Shown one piece after another: positions 16,892 through 26,146 of a stretch of 64,000 nt of DNA. The position numbers and the translations under genes were made by a program. Numbering within the stretch: position 1 is the first letter of the stretch; each line of letters begins with the position of its first letter. This DNA comes from Alteromonas sp. LOR (GTDB taxonomy: Bacteria > Pseudomonadota > Gammaproteobacteria > Enterobacterales > Alteromonadaceae). The notes beneath the pieces were generated by a model, which searched no databases, was not told where the DNA came from, and saw only the letters and a program-made list of their open reading frames with translations. Location of the stretch: positions 553,916 to 617,915 of the forward strand of contig NZ_JQFW01000015.1 in assembly GCF_000753865.1 (NCBI RefSeq), given 5' to 3'.

Positions 16892-17713
16892 ATGTCTTTA
16901 TTTGTAAATACTAATGTGTCTTCGTTAAACGCACAACGTCAGCTTTTTGACGTTAGCGATAAATTAAACACATCTTTCGAACGCTTGTCTTCCGGATTCC
17001 GTATCAATAGCGCTTCAGACGACGCAGCTGGACTGCAAATCACGGACAGGCTGACGTCACAGATCCAAGGTCTGAACCAAGCCGTTCGCAATTCCAACGA
17101 TGCGATTTCACTCTCTCAAACCGCTGAAGGAGCGTTAAGTGAAACTACAACCTCACTTCAACGTATTCGGACTTTGGCTGTGCAATCTCAGAATGGTATA
17201 AATAGTACTGCTGATCGGGTAGCACTCAATGAAGAAGTGACTGCATTGAGAGAAGAAATGTCCAGGGTTGGTTCCACTACTGAATTTGGTGGTGTATCTC
17301 TACTTACAGGAGGTTATTCCGCGACATTTTTGGTTGGAGCGAATGCGAATCAAAAGATCAGTGTCAATCTATCCAGAGCTGGCGGATTTGGCGCAAGTGG
17401 GCTGGGCATTGATGGCGACGTCTTATCAGCAGGGGCAGCATCTGCAATGCTGGCTGACGTTGATGCGGCATTATCATCAATAGGGGCACAGCGGGCTGAA
17501 CTTGGTGCATTGCAGAACAGATTTCAATCAACTATAAGAAATCTAAGCAGCATATCAGAAAACGTGACCGCCGCTAGGTCTCAAATAAGAGATACAGACT
17601 TCGCCGCTGAAACAGCGTCCTTGACGCGGAACCAAATCATTCAGCAAGCATCCGTTTCTGTTCTTAGTCAGGCGAATCAGCGCCCGCAAACAGCGCTGTC
17701 TTTGCTCGGGTAA
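16892..17713 (+). CDS. Flagellin, copy 3
   Basis: The third tandem flagellin has 273 residues, with the family N-terminus ([20 protein letters not shown]) and C-terminus ([20 protein letters not shown], ending ALSLLG). Compared with copies 1 and 2 it has [17 protein letters not shown] in place of [11 protein letters not shown] at 16892 follows TAGGAGG. It has the best sigma-28 promoter and is followed by a hairpin terminator before flaG, so it is probably a single-gene transcript with some read-through. Confidence 0.97.
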   Translation: MSLFVNTNVSSLNAQRQLFDVSDKLNTSFERLSSGFRINSASDDAAGLQITDRLTSQIQGLNQAVRNSNDAISLSQTAEGALSETTTSLQRIRTLAVQSQNGINSTADRVALNEEVTALREEMSRVGSTTEFGGVSLLTGGYSATFLVGANANQKISVNLSRAGGFGASGLGIDGDVLSAGAASAMLADVDAALSSIGAQRAELGALQNRFQSTIRNLSSISENVTAARSQIRDTDFAAETASLTRNQIIQQASVSVLSQANQRPQTALSLLG

Positions 17714-17744
17714 ACTATACTCTACAATTTGTTCAGTAATGTTG

Positions 17745-17789
17745 AAACGGGTGCCCGCTTTTCTTGCGAGCGCTCGTTTTTGTGTTTTT
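17745..17789 (+). terminator. Terminator or attenuator between fliC3 and flaG
   Basis: AAACGGGTGC (17745-17754) and the continuing CCGC pair with GCGAGCGCTCGTTT ending at 17779, with one internal mismatch, two G-T pairs and a TTTTCTT loop; T-rich sequence follows. It ends 17 bases before the flaG start, and no separate flaG promoter was recognised, so read-through is likely. Confidence 0.65.
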
Positions 17790-17805
17790 GGTGAGGAGGT
17801 AGTTA

Positions 17806-18273
17806 GTGGAAATTCAAAATACCCAAGTTGGCCAAGCTTTTGCTTCGCCATCTGCAAGCACTGTAGTCGGGTCTGATTTACAACAAGCATCAGAGACGGG
17901 GGCCAAACCTTTGGCAATAGACAGGGAAAATAAATCAACAAATACTGAGGTAACTGAACCAGGGTTTAGCAGGGATCAAATTTCTGCTCAAGTAAGCCGT
18001 GCAAACGCCGATAACAAGACATTAGAAGATAAAGCGACTCTTGCAGAGGCGGCCAAGAAGGTAGAGTCTTTTTTACAAACTCAAAATCGGGATTTGGCGT
18101 TCTCAATAGATGAAGACACCAATCGCTCGGTGGTCACTGTAAAAGACTCGCAGTCTGATGAGATAATACGGCAAATTCCTTCCGAAGAAGTGCTTGAACT
18201 TGCCGAAAGAATACGAGACTTGCAAAACGATATAGGTCAAACGGTAGGGATGTTTATCGACCGGCAAGTTTAA
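17806..18273 (+). CDS. flaG: Flagellar protein FlaG
   Basis: FlaG proteins are encoded between flagellin and fliD and influence filament length. The 155-residue product has a low-complexity N-terminal half and the FlaG domain in the C-terminal half, with LAFSIDEDTNRSVVTVKDSQ, then IIRQIPSEEVLELAERI and a final hydrophobic segment. The start is GTG at 17806 with GAGGAGG 8 bases upstream. fliD follows 11 bases after its stop. Confidence 0.92.
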   Translation: MEIQNTQVGQAFASPSASTVVGSDLQQASETGAKPLAIDRENKSTNTEVTEPGFSRDQISAQVSRANADNKTLEDKATLAEAAKKVESFLQTQNRDLAFSIDEDTNRSVVTVKDSQSDEIIRQIPSEEVLELAERIRDLQNDIGQTVGMFIDRQV

Positions 18274-18284
18274 CGAGGTGAATT

Positions 18285-19718
18285 ATGACGATACAATCAT
18301 TAGGTGTTGGCTCAGGATTAGCGTTAGATGATTTGGTACAACAGCTTATTTCGGCGGAAAGACAGCCGAAGGAGACAAGCTTAAATGCCAGAGAAGAAGC
18401 TGTCGAGGCAGAAATTTCTGGTTTGGGTCAAATAAAATCCAAGCTCTCTGAATTTAAAGATTCAGTTGACGACCTTCGCACTGATAGCGACATCAACGGC
18501 AGAGAGCCGACCGTCAAAAATCCCTCTGAGGATAATGATGTGCTCTCTGCAGAAGCATCATCCTCTGCACTGCGAGGTAGCTACGCCGTTACAGTAGAAC
18601 AACTAGCGGCCGGGAGTCGAATAACGACTAACGCGGGCGACTTTACGTCTAGTTCAGATCCACTTTTGTCTAGCGGAACTGGCTCTTTGACGTTTGCGGT
18701 AGGTACAGACAAAAACTTTACTATTAATGTCGATAATACGACTACGCTTGCCGATCTTCGCGAACTGGTAAACAGTTCTGCGGATAATTTTGGTGTGACT
18801 GCCAATATCATTGAAACTGGAACCACAGAGGGACCTAGACTTGTTTTTGTCTCTGAAGAAACAGGTGCAGGTAACGATCTTTCTATTACTAATGATTCCG
18901 GTAACGCCGAACTTGACCGGTTGTCAACGGGCGGAGCTGCGACTAATATTTCAGCCGCTAATATTGAGCTAGCGAAAAATGCTATTGCATCGGTAGACGG
19001 TATTACTGTTGAAAGCAATAGCAATGAGTTCGACAATACTATTCAAAATGTCTCTTTTACAGTTAACGAATTATCGCCTAAAGATGCCAACGGTAACGCG
19101 CTGGCATCAACTTTGGGAATAGGTTTCGATAAAGAGGGCTTGGAACAAAAGATTAGAGATTTTGTTGATAACTACAATGGACTAATCGACGAAATTGGAA
19201 GGTTAACTCGATACGGTGAATCAAGTTTAGAAGATGATGGTGCTTTAGCCGGTGACTCTCTTCTTAGAGGAATGCAGTCTGGACTTGCAAAAATTGTAAG
19301 CGAAAATGTTAGTAATTCTTCACTGGGCGGGCTCTTCAGACTTGGCGTTGAACTTGATAAAGACGGCAAGCTAGAAGTTGGGTCTAGTGACTTTGGGCTA
19401 GGTTCTGGTGAGGATCGCCTCAAGGACGCGCTCGAAGACAGTTTTGATGATATTGCAAAACTTTTTACCGATGAAAATGAAGGGATAGCCGTTAAACTAT
19501 ACAATTTCGTCGATGAATTCTCGTCTTCAGACGGGCTTATCAGCTTGAGAGAAAAAAGTGCTAAAGAAAGTCGAGAGAATATAAACTCGGCACGAGAATC
19601 GCTTGAGTTACGCATGATTAGTTTTGAGCAAACCGTAAGAGCAAAATATGTCAATTTAGATAAAACGGTTGCACAGCTTAATCAAACTGGCTCTGCGTTA
19701 TTTGCAGCGCTGTATTAA
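18285..19718 (+). CDS. fliD: Filament cap protein FliD (HAP2)
   Basis: FliD caps the filament tip and folds incoming flagellin. The 477 residues begin with the FliD N-terminal domain (SLGVGSGLALDDLVQQLISA, RQPKETSLNAREEAVEAEIS, LGQIKSKLSEFKDSVDDLR), have a FliD C-terminal domain from about 235 (KNAIASVDGITVESNSNEF) with LEQKIRDFVDNYNGLIDEI near 287, and end with a coiled C-terminus (ARESLELRMISFEQTVRAKY). Length is typical. It lies 18 bases before fliS. Confidence 0.96.
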   Translation: MTIQSLGVGSGLALDDLVQQLISAERQPKETSLNAREEAVEAEISGLGQIKSKLSEFKDSVDDLRTDSDINGREPTVKNPSEDNDVLSAEASSSALRGSYAVTVEQLAAGSRITTNAGDFTSSSDPLLSSGTGSLTFAVGTDKNFTINVDNTTTLADLRELVNSSADNFGVTANIIETGTTEGPRLVFVSEETGAGNDLSITNDSGNAELDRLSTGGAATNISAANIELAKNAIASVDGITVESNSNEFDNTIQNVSFTVNELSPKDANGNALASTLGIGFDKEGLEQKIRDFVDNYNGLIDEIGRLTRYGESSLEDDGALAGDSLLRGMQSGLAKIVSENVSNSSLGGLFRLGVELDKDGKLEVGSSDFGLGSGEDRLKDALEDSFDDIAKLFTDENEGIAVKLYNFVDEFSSSDGLISLREKSAKESRENINSARESLELRMISFEQTVRAKYVNLDKTVAQLNQTGSALFAALY

Positions 19719-19736
19719 CAACTTATTGGAGTTTCT

Positions 19737-20162
19737 ATGTCACTACGAGGCATTAAGGCATATCAAAAAGGCAATCTGAAGCAGGATATTTCCACTGCCG
19801 ATCCACACAAACTCACATTGTTGTTGCTCCAGGGGGCGTTAGATCGAATTGCCTATGCAAAGGGGGCGATAGAGCGTAAGGATTTTGTGGCGAAGTCGGG
19901 CTATGTATCTAAATCCACGTCTATCATTATCCATCTTAGAGATACGCTAGACTTAGAAGCGGGTGGGGAAATTTCAAGTAACTTGTTTTCCTTGTACAGC
20001 TATATTTTAGACAGAATCAATGAAGCACACTTAAATAATTCGATAGAACCGTTAGACGAGTCTTATGGTTTATTAGAACCAATAAGAGACGCATGGCTTC
20101 AAATTCCTGAAAGTGCAAAGCAGGAAGCATATGCGAAGCAACAACGAGAAAGCCTTGGATGA
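19737..20162 (+). CDS. fliS: Flagellin export chaperone FliS
   Basis: FliS binds flagellin C-termini in the cytoplasm and prevents early polymerisation. The 141-residue protein has the FliS pattern: GIKAYQKGNLKQDISTADPH (the Y-Q and S-x-x-D-PHKL motif near 10-26), LLLLQGALDRI, and the four-helix bundle including GGEISSNLFSLYSYI near 76-90. Its stop overlaps the start of the next gene, implying coupled translation. Confidence 0.94.
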   Translation: MSLRGIKAYQKGNLKQDISTADPHKLTLLLLQGALDRIAYAKGAIERKDFVAKSGYVSKSTSIIIHLRDTLDLEAGGEISSNLFSLYSYILDRINEAHLNNSIEPLDESYGLLEPIRDAWLQIPESAKQEAYAKQQRESLG

Positions 20163-20476
20163 GTGAAGATCTCATCATCAGCCTTGATCATGAGCATACA
20201 CCACTATTTTTGCGATTAGTTAACAGAAAAATCCAGCAGTGCCTCCTCGACATTGATACGTTTTCACAAGAGTTTGCTTATCTCGCTGAATTGCGACACA
20301 GAATTGTTATAAGACAGCTTGGTAAGCTTAGCGGGGAAGCAAAGCAAGCTTTTGCGGAAAAGGAGGTGGACGCTAATAATGTCCTTGAAGAGCGCACCTC
20401 ATGCTTGCTCAACGAGGCAAAAAGTGAGGTAATACAATTTAAAAGAAACGAAGCTGCGGTTAAGAGATACAAATAA
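20159..20476 (+). CDS. Small helical protein, FliT-like chaperone candidate
   Basis: The 105-residue product is charged and almost entirely helical in character, with no membrane segment. Its position immediately after fliS (overlap of 4 bases, ATGA) is where FliT, the FliD chaperone, is found in many gammaproteobacteria, and its size fits. The sequence itself is too variable to confirm. The following maf gene starts 2 bases after its stop. Confidence 0.5.
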   Translation: MSEDLIISLDHEHTPLFLRLVNRKIQQCLLDIDTFSQEFAYLAELRHRIVIRQLGKLSGEAKQAFAEKEVDANNVLEERTSCLLNEAKSEVIQFKRNEAAVKRYK

Positions 20477-20478
20477 AA

Positions 20479-23400
20479 ATGCGTAAAGCGATTCAAATAT
20501 TCCTCACTGAAGATGAAACACAAGAGAAGCGCGAAGAAGCTTTTTCCCCATTAATAAATAGAAACTTCAACCGGAGTTTGATGTGTTTCAAACGTATCGT
20601 TCCCTCTATTTATACTCTTATTCGGCAAAATGCGACAGGTCACCACTCAGTTTACATAAATCGTGAAAGCGAGTTAGATATTGTCGAATATGAGTCGGGA
20701 AATGTCTTCTACGGGTCCAATCGGACCAATGATATTTCGATTCATGTAAATCGTTTTCTCCGCAACCCTCATATATTGCAACTTGATACGATGCGACCGA
20801 ATGATGAGGTAGTGAATACGCAAAATTTCGGTGGACTTGTTGTTTTGGGTATTGGGCTAGGCACACATATTTATGAGCTTATAAAACAGAGAGGTGTAAA
20901 GCACCTTGTGGTATACGAGCCCAGCTTGGATTTTCTTTCGTGCTCGCTGTACACCGGTATCTGGCCGAAGATATTTGATTTTGCTGAGAAAAACAATATA
21001 TCGATTTATCTTCAGGTACCCAATGGTGGTAAGAGCCTCTACAGTGATCTAAGTGAGCTAAAGCAAGCTTTTGATCTTGAGCATTTCGCCGTATATTTTC
21101 ATTATCATAGCAGGGATTTTGATGACATTTTTGACGAATTAGCGTCAAATAATTGGTCTCTTTCTAAGGATTTGAGGGAAACGGTTGAGAAAAAAACGTT
21201 TGAAAATTATCTCCCTAAATGGCCACCTGTTGTAGATGCTCACGCCTGGCAAAAAGCACCTGATACTCATGATTTATTCGAACGCAATATAAAAGCTTTT
21301 GAGAAATACTTTCCAGAGATTGCTTCGGAATTCAAAAACTTTCAAACCACACACTGGCAAGTTGTTGTAAACGAAAACCAAGAAGTCAATGTGAAGAATG
21401 TAAGTCGGGGCGAGTTTCTTTTAGGCAATGAGCCGGTCAGCGAGTCTGAAGCCATATACAGACTGTTTAGAGATAATCCTAGTAAAGATGAACTGATTTT
21501 GGGTTATGCAGGTGGCAAATTATCTCCTTATTATCATCACCAAACAGTAATGAAAGTGCAAAAGGACTTACGAAACTATAAGAATGAGAATGCTTCTTTA
21601 GACCAGAGAATTAAGTCAGTGCTTATGTTTGGTCTGGGAGTGGGTTATCAGTTAGCGTCTTTACTTGAGGCGCATCACGTGGAGAAGCTTTTTCTTTACG
21701 AGCCAAATCGGGATTTTTTTTACGCTTCTCTTTTTGCAATTGATTGGCAAAAAATTCTAGAGGAGGTCGATGCCTCTGGTGGAAGAATATATCTAAATAT
21801 AGGTGATGACGGGTCTAACCTAGTGCAAGATTTCCTTACGCAATTTCACAACGTAGGTACTTATCATCTTGCAAATACTTACCTTTTCAAAAGTTATGAC
21901 AACGATATTCTTGAGCCTACACTATCTAACCTACGCGAAGATTTAAAACTTATTGTAGGGCTCGGCGATAATTTCGAAAATTCGCGTTATATTATTTCTC
22001 ACTCGAAGTGGGCAGTAGAAAACAGAGTGAAATTTTTGCTAGAACGTGAAAAGTCACCGCGGGAGCTTAAAGATGTTCCTGTGTTTGTAGTGGGAAACGG
22101 CCCTTCGCTAGACGGTTTATTCCCTTTACTAAAAGCTGAAAGAGAAAAGGTTATCGTTGTTAGCTGTGGAACGGCGCTACAGGCCTTACATAAACATAAT
22201 ATCGTGCCTGATTATCACGCTGATATTGAAGTGAATCGCTCTACCTTCGATTGGACTGCACGCATTAAAGACAGGGCATTCTTAAAGCAGGTTAAACTTA
22301 TCAGTGGAAACGGAGTTCACCCTGATACAGCAAGTTTATACAAAGACGTCTTTTTATCACTCAAAAGTGGTGAAGCAGCAACACTAATGCTTACATCGCT
22401 TATGAGCGAACTTAATTTCTCAACTCTTAAAAACTCCTACCCCACTGTATCTAACTTTGCGATTGACTTTATTGTCGAAGCAGGGTTCAAGCAAATTTAT
22501 TTGCTGGGTGTAGATATGGGGTTTGTCGATATAAAGCATCACCATTCGAAGCACTCTGGATACTACACATCAAATGGGAAGGAGCTTTACGATTACCAAA
22601 AAGAAAATAATACATCGATTGTTGTTGAGGGTAATCTTCGGCCATATGTTAAAACGAAATACGAATTTAAAATGTCAAAAGCCGTTATTGAGCGAACGCT
22701 TTCTACAAGTGACGCTGAAGTCTATAATTTAAACGACGGTGCGAAAATTAAAGGTACTATTCCGCTTGACCCAAAGAATGTGCTTATTACCTCTACACCA
22801 ACTTCGAGAAAGCAGCTTGTGGTTTGGCTTGAAAACGAGGCATTCCAAACGGTAGATTGCCAGCGGTTCAAAGAGCGTTTCGAGGAAAGTATCAAAAACG
22901 CAGACCTGTTAGAGGGTATTGAAAGGTTAAGAGTTCGCGCTGGTGGCGATATGGACAGCCGAGAAGTCGTTGAAAAGCTCGTTTTAGAACAGCGTAAAAT
23001 ATTGTTTGATTATTATCGCGAGGGCAAGCCCATTGTTCTCTATTATCTCAATGGCTCGGTTAACTATATAAATACCGCACTAAGTAAAGCGCTTAATATT
23101 ATGGATGATAATGAGTGCTTAGAGCTAGTGAGTAAAATATTAAAGCACTGGCGAGAGTTTTTGATAACAATATCTCAGAGTATGAGTGTAGTTCCTTACG
23201 AATTCGACTTTATTACAAGCTTTCCTGAAGAGCGACAAAGGTCGGTCACTAATAATTATTATCTAGATAATGGAATCAGTGTCAGCACAAAAGATGTTGA
23301 ACTTGGCCTACGACATGCGGCAGGTTCGCTAGGCCTCGACCTGCATAAAAATAGCAAAACCGAAATAGTGATAACAAAGTTTGACGGTCAAAAGAAGGCT

Positions 23401-23853
23401 AATGCAGCGTCAAATACTAAGATTTGTTATCTTATATTTGAAGATCAGTATATAGAGCAGGCCTTACAGGAGAAGTGCGACGGCGATATTGTTGTCTATG
23501 TTCCCGACTATTTGAAAGCGTGCGATTGGGGCGGTACTGACTTTGAGTCACAAGAGCACTACATTTGTTATGTTTCACTATTAGCTATTACGTGCCAAAA
23601 GGGGGTTGAAATTATTGTGCCGAAACTTCCCTCTAATGATACAGAGCAGGCTCTGTCCTTAGCTCCACATTTAGGGACTTCGCGTCTTTTTCAAATTTAT
23701 GAAGCCTATCACTTTTTAGTGTTTTCTGAGGGTCTGTTAGAGGAAGGTGAAAAGTCGACAGGATCAGGTGATCGTTTCAGGTATGTCCCATTTTTGAAAA
23801 GCGCGAATCTTGTGATTGCACAAATTCTCGTACGCGACCATAAAAGAAAATAA
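20479..23853 (+). CDS. Maf-family flagellin nonulosonate glycosyltransferase, unusually large
   Basis: Motility-associated Maf proteins transfer nonulosonic acids such as pseudaminic acid to flagellin. The core of the 1124-residue product is the MptE-like (DUF115) domain: VFVVGNGPSLDGLFPLLKAE near 535-554, the VPDYHADIEVN segment, and QIYLLGVDMGF near 672-682. Upstream there are two copies of a Rossmann-like unit, at about 118-165 (VLGIGLGTHIYEL, VVYEPSLDF) and 381-428 (MFGLGVGYQLASL, FLYEPNRDF). A C-terminal part of about 350 residues is family-variable. Typical Maf proteins are about 600-750 residues. Position after flaG-fliD-fliS and beside the pse operon supports a flagellin target. Confidence 0.88.
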   Translation: MRKAIQIFLTEDETQEKREEAFSPLINRNFNRSLMCFKRIVPSIYTLIRQNATGHHSVYINRESELDIVEYESGNVFYGSNRTNDISIHVNRFLRNPHILQLDTMRPNDEVVNTQNFGGLVVLGIGLGTHIYELIKQRGVKHLVVYEPSLDFLSCSLYTGIWPKIFDFAEKNNISIYLQVPNGGKSLYSDLSELKQAFDLEHFAVYFHYHSRDFDDIFDELASNNWSLSKDLRETVEKKTFENYLPKWPPVVDAHAWQKAPDTHDLFERNIKAFEKYFPEIASEFKNFQTTHWQVVVNENQEVNVKNVSRGEFLLGNEPVSESEAIYRLFRDNPSKDELILGYAGGKLSPYYHHQTVMKVQKDLRNYKNENASLDQRIKSVLMFGLGVGYQLASLLEAHHVEKLFLYEPNRDFFYASLFAIDWQKILEEVDASGGRIYLNIGDDGSNLVQDFLTQFHNVGTYHLANTYLFKSYDNDILEPTLSNLREDLKLIVGLGDNFENSRYIISHSKWAVENRVKFLLEREKSPRELKDVPVFVVGNGPSLDGLFPLLKAEREKVIVVSCGTALQALHKHNIVPDYHADIEVNRSTFDWTARIKDRAFLKQVKLISGNGVHPDTASLYKDVFLSLKSGEAATLMLTSLMSELNFSTLKNSYPTVSNFAIDFIVEAGFKQIYLLGVDMGFVDIKHHHSKHSGYYTSNGKELYDYQKENNTSIVVEGNLRPYVKTKYEFKMSKAVIERTLSTSDAEVYNLNDGAKIKGTIPLDPKNVLITSTPTSRKQLVVWLENEAFQTVDCQRFKERFEESIKNADLLEGIERLRVRAGGDMDSREVVEKLVLEQRKILFDYYREGKPIVLYYLNGSVNYINTALSKALNIMDDNECLELVSKILKHWREFLITISQSMSVVPYEFDFITSFPEERQRSVTNNYYLDNGISVSTKDVELGLRHAAGSLGLDLHKNSKTEIVITKFDGQKKANAASNTKICYLIFEDQYIEQALQEKCDGDIVVYVPDYLKACDWGGTDFESQEHYICYVSLLAITCQKGVEIIVPKLPSNDTEQALSLAPHLGTSRLFQIYEAYHFLVFSEGLLEEGEKSTGSGDRFRYVPFLKSANLVIAQILVRDHKRK

Positions 23854-23901
23854 GATTTCAGTAAGTCTGAACGAAATCTACAGTAAATAGGAAGGAAAAC
23901 G

Positions 23902-24513
23902 GTGACCTATAAAACAGAACAAGAACAATTCTGGGCTGGTGAGTTTGGAGATAACTATATCGATAGAAACGACTCTGAATCACTACTCTTTTCAAAAGTT
24001 GCGATGTGGTCAAAAATGTTGCGTTCGGCTAACAATGTGACATCCGTCCTTGAGTTAGGCTGTAATATTGGCTTGAATTTAGTTGCACTTAAAAAACTAC
24101 AGCCCAGCCTGTCGCTAGCGGGGTACGAAATAAACAAAAAAGCGGCGGAGCAGGCCGAAAAAACGCGTGTTGCGGATATTTCTACAGCGTCAATTCTTGA
24201 AAAGATAAGCAGCAATAAATTCGATCTGACATTTACCGCTGGCGTGCTTATCCACATAAATCCAGAATTTTTAGACAATGTTTATAGTAACTTGGTGGAA
24301 AATTCTCGTCGTTATGTTCTAGTTGCTGAATATTACAATCCATCTCCCACTGTTATTACTTATCGGGGCGAACAAGACAAGTTGTTTAAGCGCGATTTTG
24401 CTGGCGACTTGATTGAGCGTTATGGAATGAAACTTGTTGACTATGGCTTTCTGTATAAGCGAGACAATTGGGCTCCACAAGACGATATTACGTGGTTTCT
24501 TTTAGAGAAATAG
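23902..24513 (+). CDS. Pseudaminic acid biosynthesis-associated methylase
   Basis: The 203-residue protein is a class I SAM methyltransferase: motif I is VLELGCNIGLNLVALK near 50-65, the acidic residue after strand 2 is in LAGYEINKKA, and the post-motif region has FDLTFTAGVLIHINPEFLDN near 110-129. It resembles the small methylase subfamily found in pseudaminic acid loci. The acceptor may be the sugar or its precursor; this is not established from sequence. GTG at 23902 follows AGGAAGG. It is convergent with the pse operon. Confidence 0.8.
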   Translation: MTYKTEQEQFWAGEFGDNYIDRNDSESLLFSKVAMWSKMLRSANNVTSVLELGCNIGLNLVALKKLQPSLSLAGYEINKKAAEQAEKTRVADISTASILEKISSNKFDLTFTAGVLIHINPEFLDNVYSNLVENSRRYVLVAEYYNPSPTVITYRGEQDKLFKRDFAGDLIERYGMKLVDYGFLYKRDNWAPQDDITWFLLEK

Positions 24514-24590
24514 TAGACCATTACTGTTGAGATAATATCGCTTGGTTCTTGATATTAGGCTGAATTAGCAAGCTGGAAACCTTTTTGGTT

Positions 24591-25058
24591 TTAGGTCTTT
24601 TGGAAGGATGTGAGATCTAGCGTGTAAAACGTAATGTTATCTTGCGTTGTGAGATACGTAAATCCTGCGCCAGTGAAAAGCCGCTGGCTTGTTTTGTTTT
24701 CAATTTTTATACGCGCTTTTATCAAAGTAGAACTTTGAAACTCTCTTTTAAATCTCTCTAATGCTGCGGTTAAGCATCTTTGAGCATAGCCCTTTCCTCT
24801 GCAATGCGGATCAAGGTTAATCGATACTTCTGCATAGCGGCAATACACATCGAACCGAACAAATCCAACGGGGGCAGCGTCTTCCAAGTAACACAAAATA
24901 AGCAGTTTTTTCTCATCATTTAGGGCATGTTGGAGCCAGCCTATATGCTCTTTCCAGGTGACCGGCCTCGAGTTTAGTGACATGGCCATTGTGTGCGGGT
25001 CGTTGCGCCACTGAAAGAGGTATTCTGCATCGTCGCGCGTCACTAAGCGGCTCAACAT
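24591..25058 (-). CDS. pseH: PseH: UDP-4-amino-sugar N-acetyltransferase
   Basis: PseH acetylates the 4-amino group of UDP-4-amino-4,6-dideoxy-beta-L-AltNAc, the third step of CMP-pseudaminic acid synthesis. The 155-residue product is a GNAT protein with the acetyl-CoA loop in DPHCRGKGYAQRCL near 82-95, an N-terminal DAEYLFQWRNDPHTMAMS segment typical of sugar GNATs, and the C-terminal NKTSQRLFTGAGF. It is the last gene of the minus-strand pse operon, 25 bases after pseI. Confidence 0.87.
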   Translation of the reverse strand: MLSRLVTRDDAEYLFQWRNDPHTMAMSLNSRPVTWKEHIGWLQHALNDEKKLLILCYLEDAAPVGFVRFDVYCRYAEVSINLDPHCRGKGYAQRCLTAALERFKREFQSSTLIKARIKIENKTSQRLFTGAGFTYLTTQDNITFYTLDLTSFQKT

Positions 25059-25083
25059 GTGTATCTTGTATCCTGATACGGCA

Positions 25084-26136
25084 CTATCGGATAATGTCCC
25101 ATGAAAGAGGGCTGCCTCTTTTCACTGACCGACACACCTGCTTCCCAATAACATTCTTCAGGTGTTTTACGGGCAGACCAAGACCTGGACGAATAGCTCG
25201 AACGTTCTCTCGTGTGAGTATTTCTCCTTCCTTAATATCTTTTACAATGTAGAGGCTGCGTCTGAGTTTACGCGAGTTTATTTCTGATTCTGTGCATCCG
25301 TATGAGATGTTGCCAATCGCCACGCGTGCACGTTTTGTCTCGGTGACTAAAAGAGCAAACTCATCCGCCTCAAGAGAAAATGCCGCGTCTACGCCGCCAG
25401 CACTTCTGTCTATAACGAAATGCTTCTCGATAACGGTTGCACCGTGGGCGGTGGCAGCAATTGCAGTACCAATACCTGTGGTATGATCTGATAGCCCTAC
25501 CTGGCAGTTAAATAATTGCCGTAGATGGGGGAGTGTTGCTAGGTTAGCGTTTAACGGGTCCGCAGGGTACTGACTGGTACATTTAAGAAGTACATACTCG
25601 TGACAATTGTTGTGCTCAAGTACCTCAACAGCCTCGGCTATCTCAGTAAGGCTTGCCATGCCAGTAGACAATATTACCGGTTTACCCGTTCTAGCGACCT
25701 TGGCGATTAATTCATGATCCGTGTTTTCAAATGACGCAATTTTGTAGCATGGAACGTCGAGTGTTTCTAAGAAATCAACTGACGTTGCATCAAAAGGCGT
25801 ACTAAATGCCACCATGCCTCTTTCTTTTGCTCTTTCAAATATCGCTGTATGCCATTCCCAAGGAGTATGTGCTTTTTCGTACAACTCATAGAGCGAGTGG
25901 CCTTGCCAAAGGCTTTGTGTGTCATCGATAAAAAATTCACCATGCTTTATGTCGATAGTCATAGTGTCGGCGGTATAGGTTTGCAGTTTAAGCGCATGAA
26001 CACCAGCATCGGCGGCAGCGTCTACCATTTCTAATGCGAGTGTTAAATTTTGATTATGGTTACCCGATAACTCAGCAATAATAAAAGGAGGCTCATCTTT
26101 ACCTATGCTGAATGGTCCAATCTTTATGGTGTTCAC
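25084..26136 (-). CDS. pseI: Pseudaminic acid synthase PseI
   Basis: PseI condenses phosphoenolpyruvate with 2,4-diacetamido-2,4,6-trideoxy-L-altrose to give pseudaminic acid. The 350 residues comprise a NeuB-type TIM barrel (FIIAELSGNHNQNLTLA at 19-35, KCTSQYPADPLNANL, VGLSDHTTGIGTA, VIEKHFVIDRSAGGVDAAFS) and a C-terminal SAF (antifreeze-like) domain from about 290 (RRSLYIVKDIKEGEILTREN). The start is GTG at 26136 with GAGAGGA upstream; that ribosome site overlaps the end of pseG. Confidence 0.94.
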   Translation of the reverse strand: MNTIKIGPFSIGKDEPPFIIAELSGNHNQNLTLALEMVDAAADAGVHALKLQTYTADTMTIDIKHGEFFIDDTQSLWQGHSLYELYEKAHTPWEWHTAIFERAKERGMVAFSTPFDATSVDFLETLDVPCYKIASFENTDHELIAKVARTGKPVILSTGMASLTEIAEAVEVLEHNNCHEYVLLKCTSQYPADPLNANLATLPHLRQLFNCQVGLSDHTTGIGTAIAATAHGATVIEKHFVIDRSAGGVDAAFSLEADEFALLVTETKRARVAIGNISYGCTESEINSRKLRRSLYIVKDIKEGEILTRENVRAIRPGLGLPVKHLKNVIGKQVCRSVKRGSPLSWDIIR

Positions 26137-26146
26137 TTTTTTCCTC

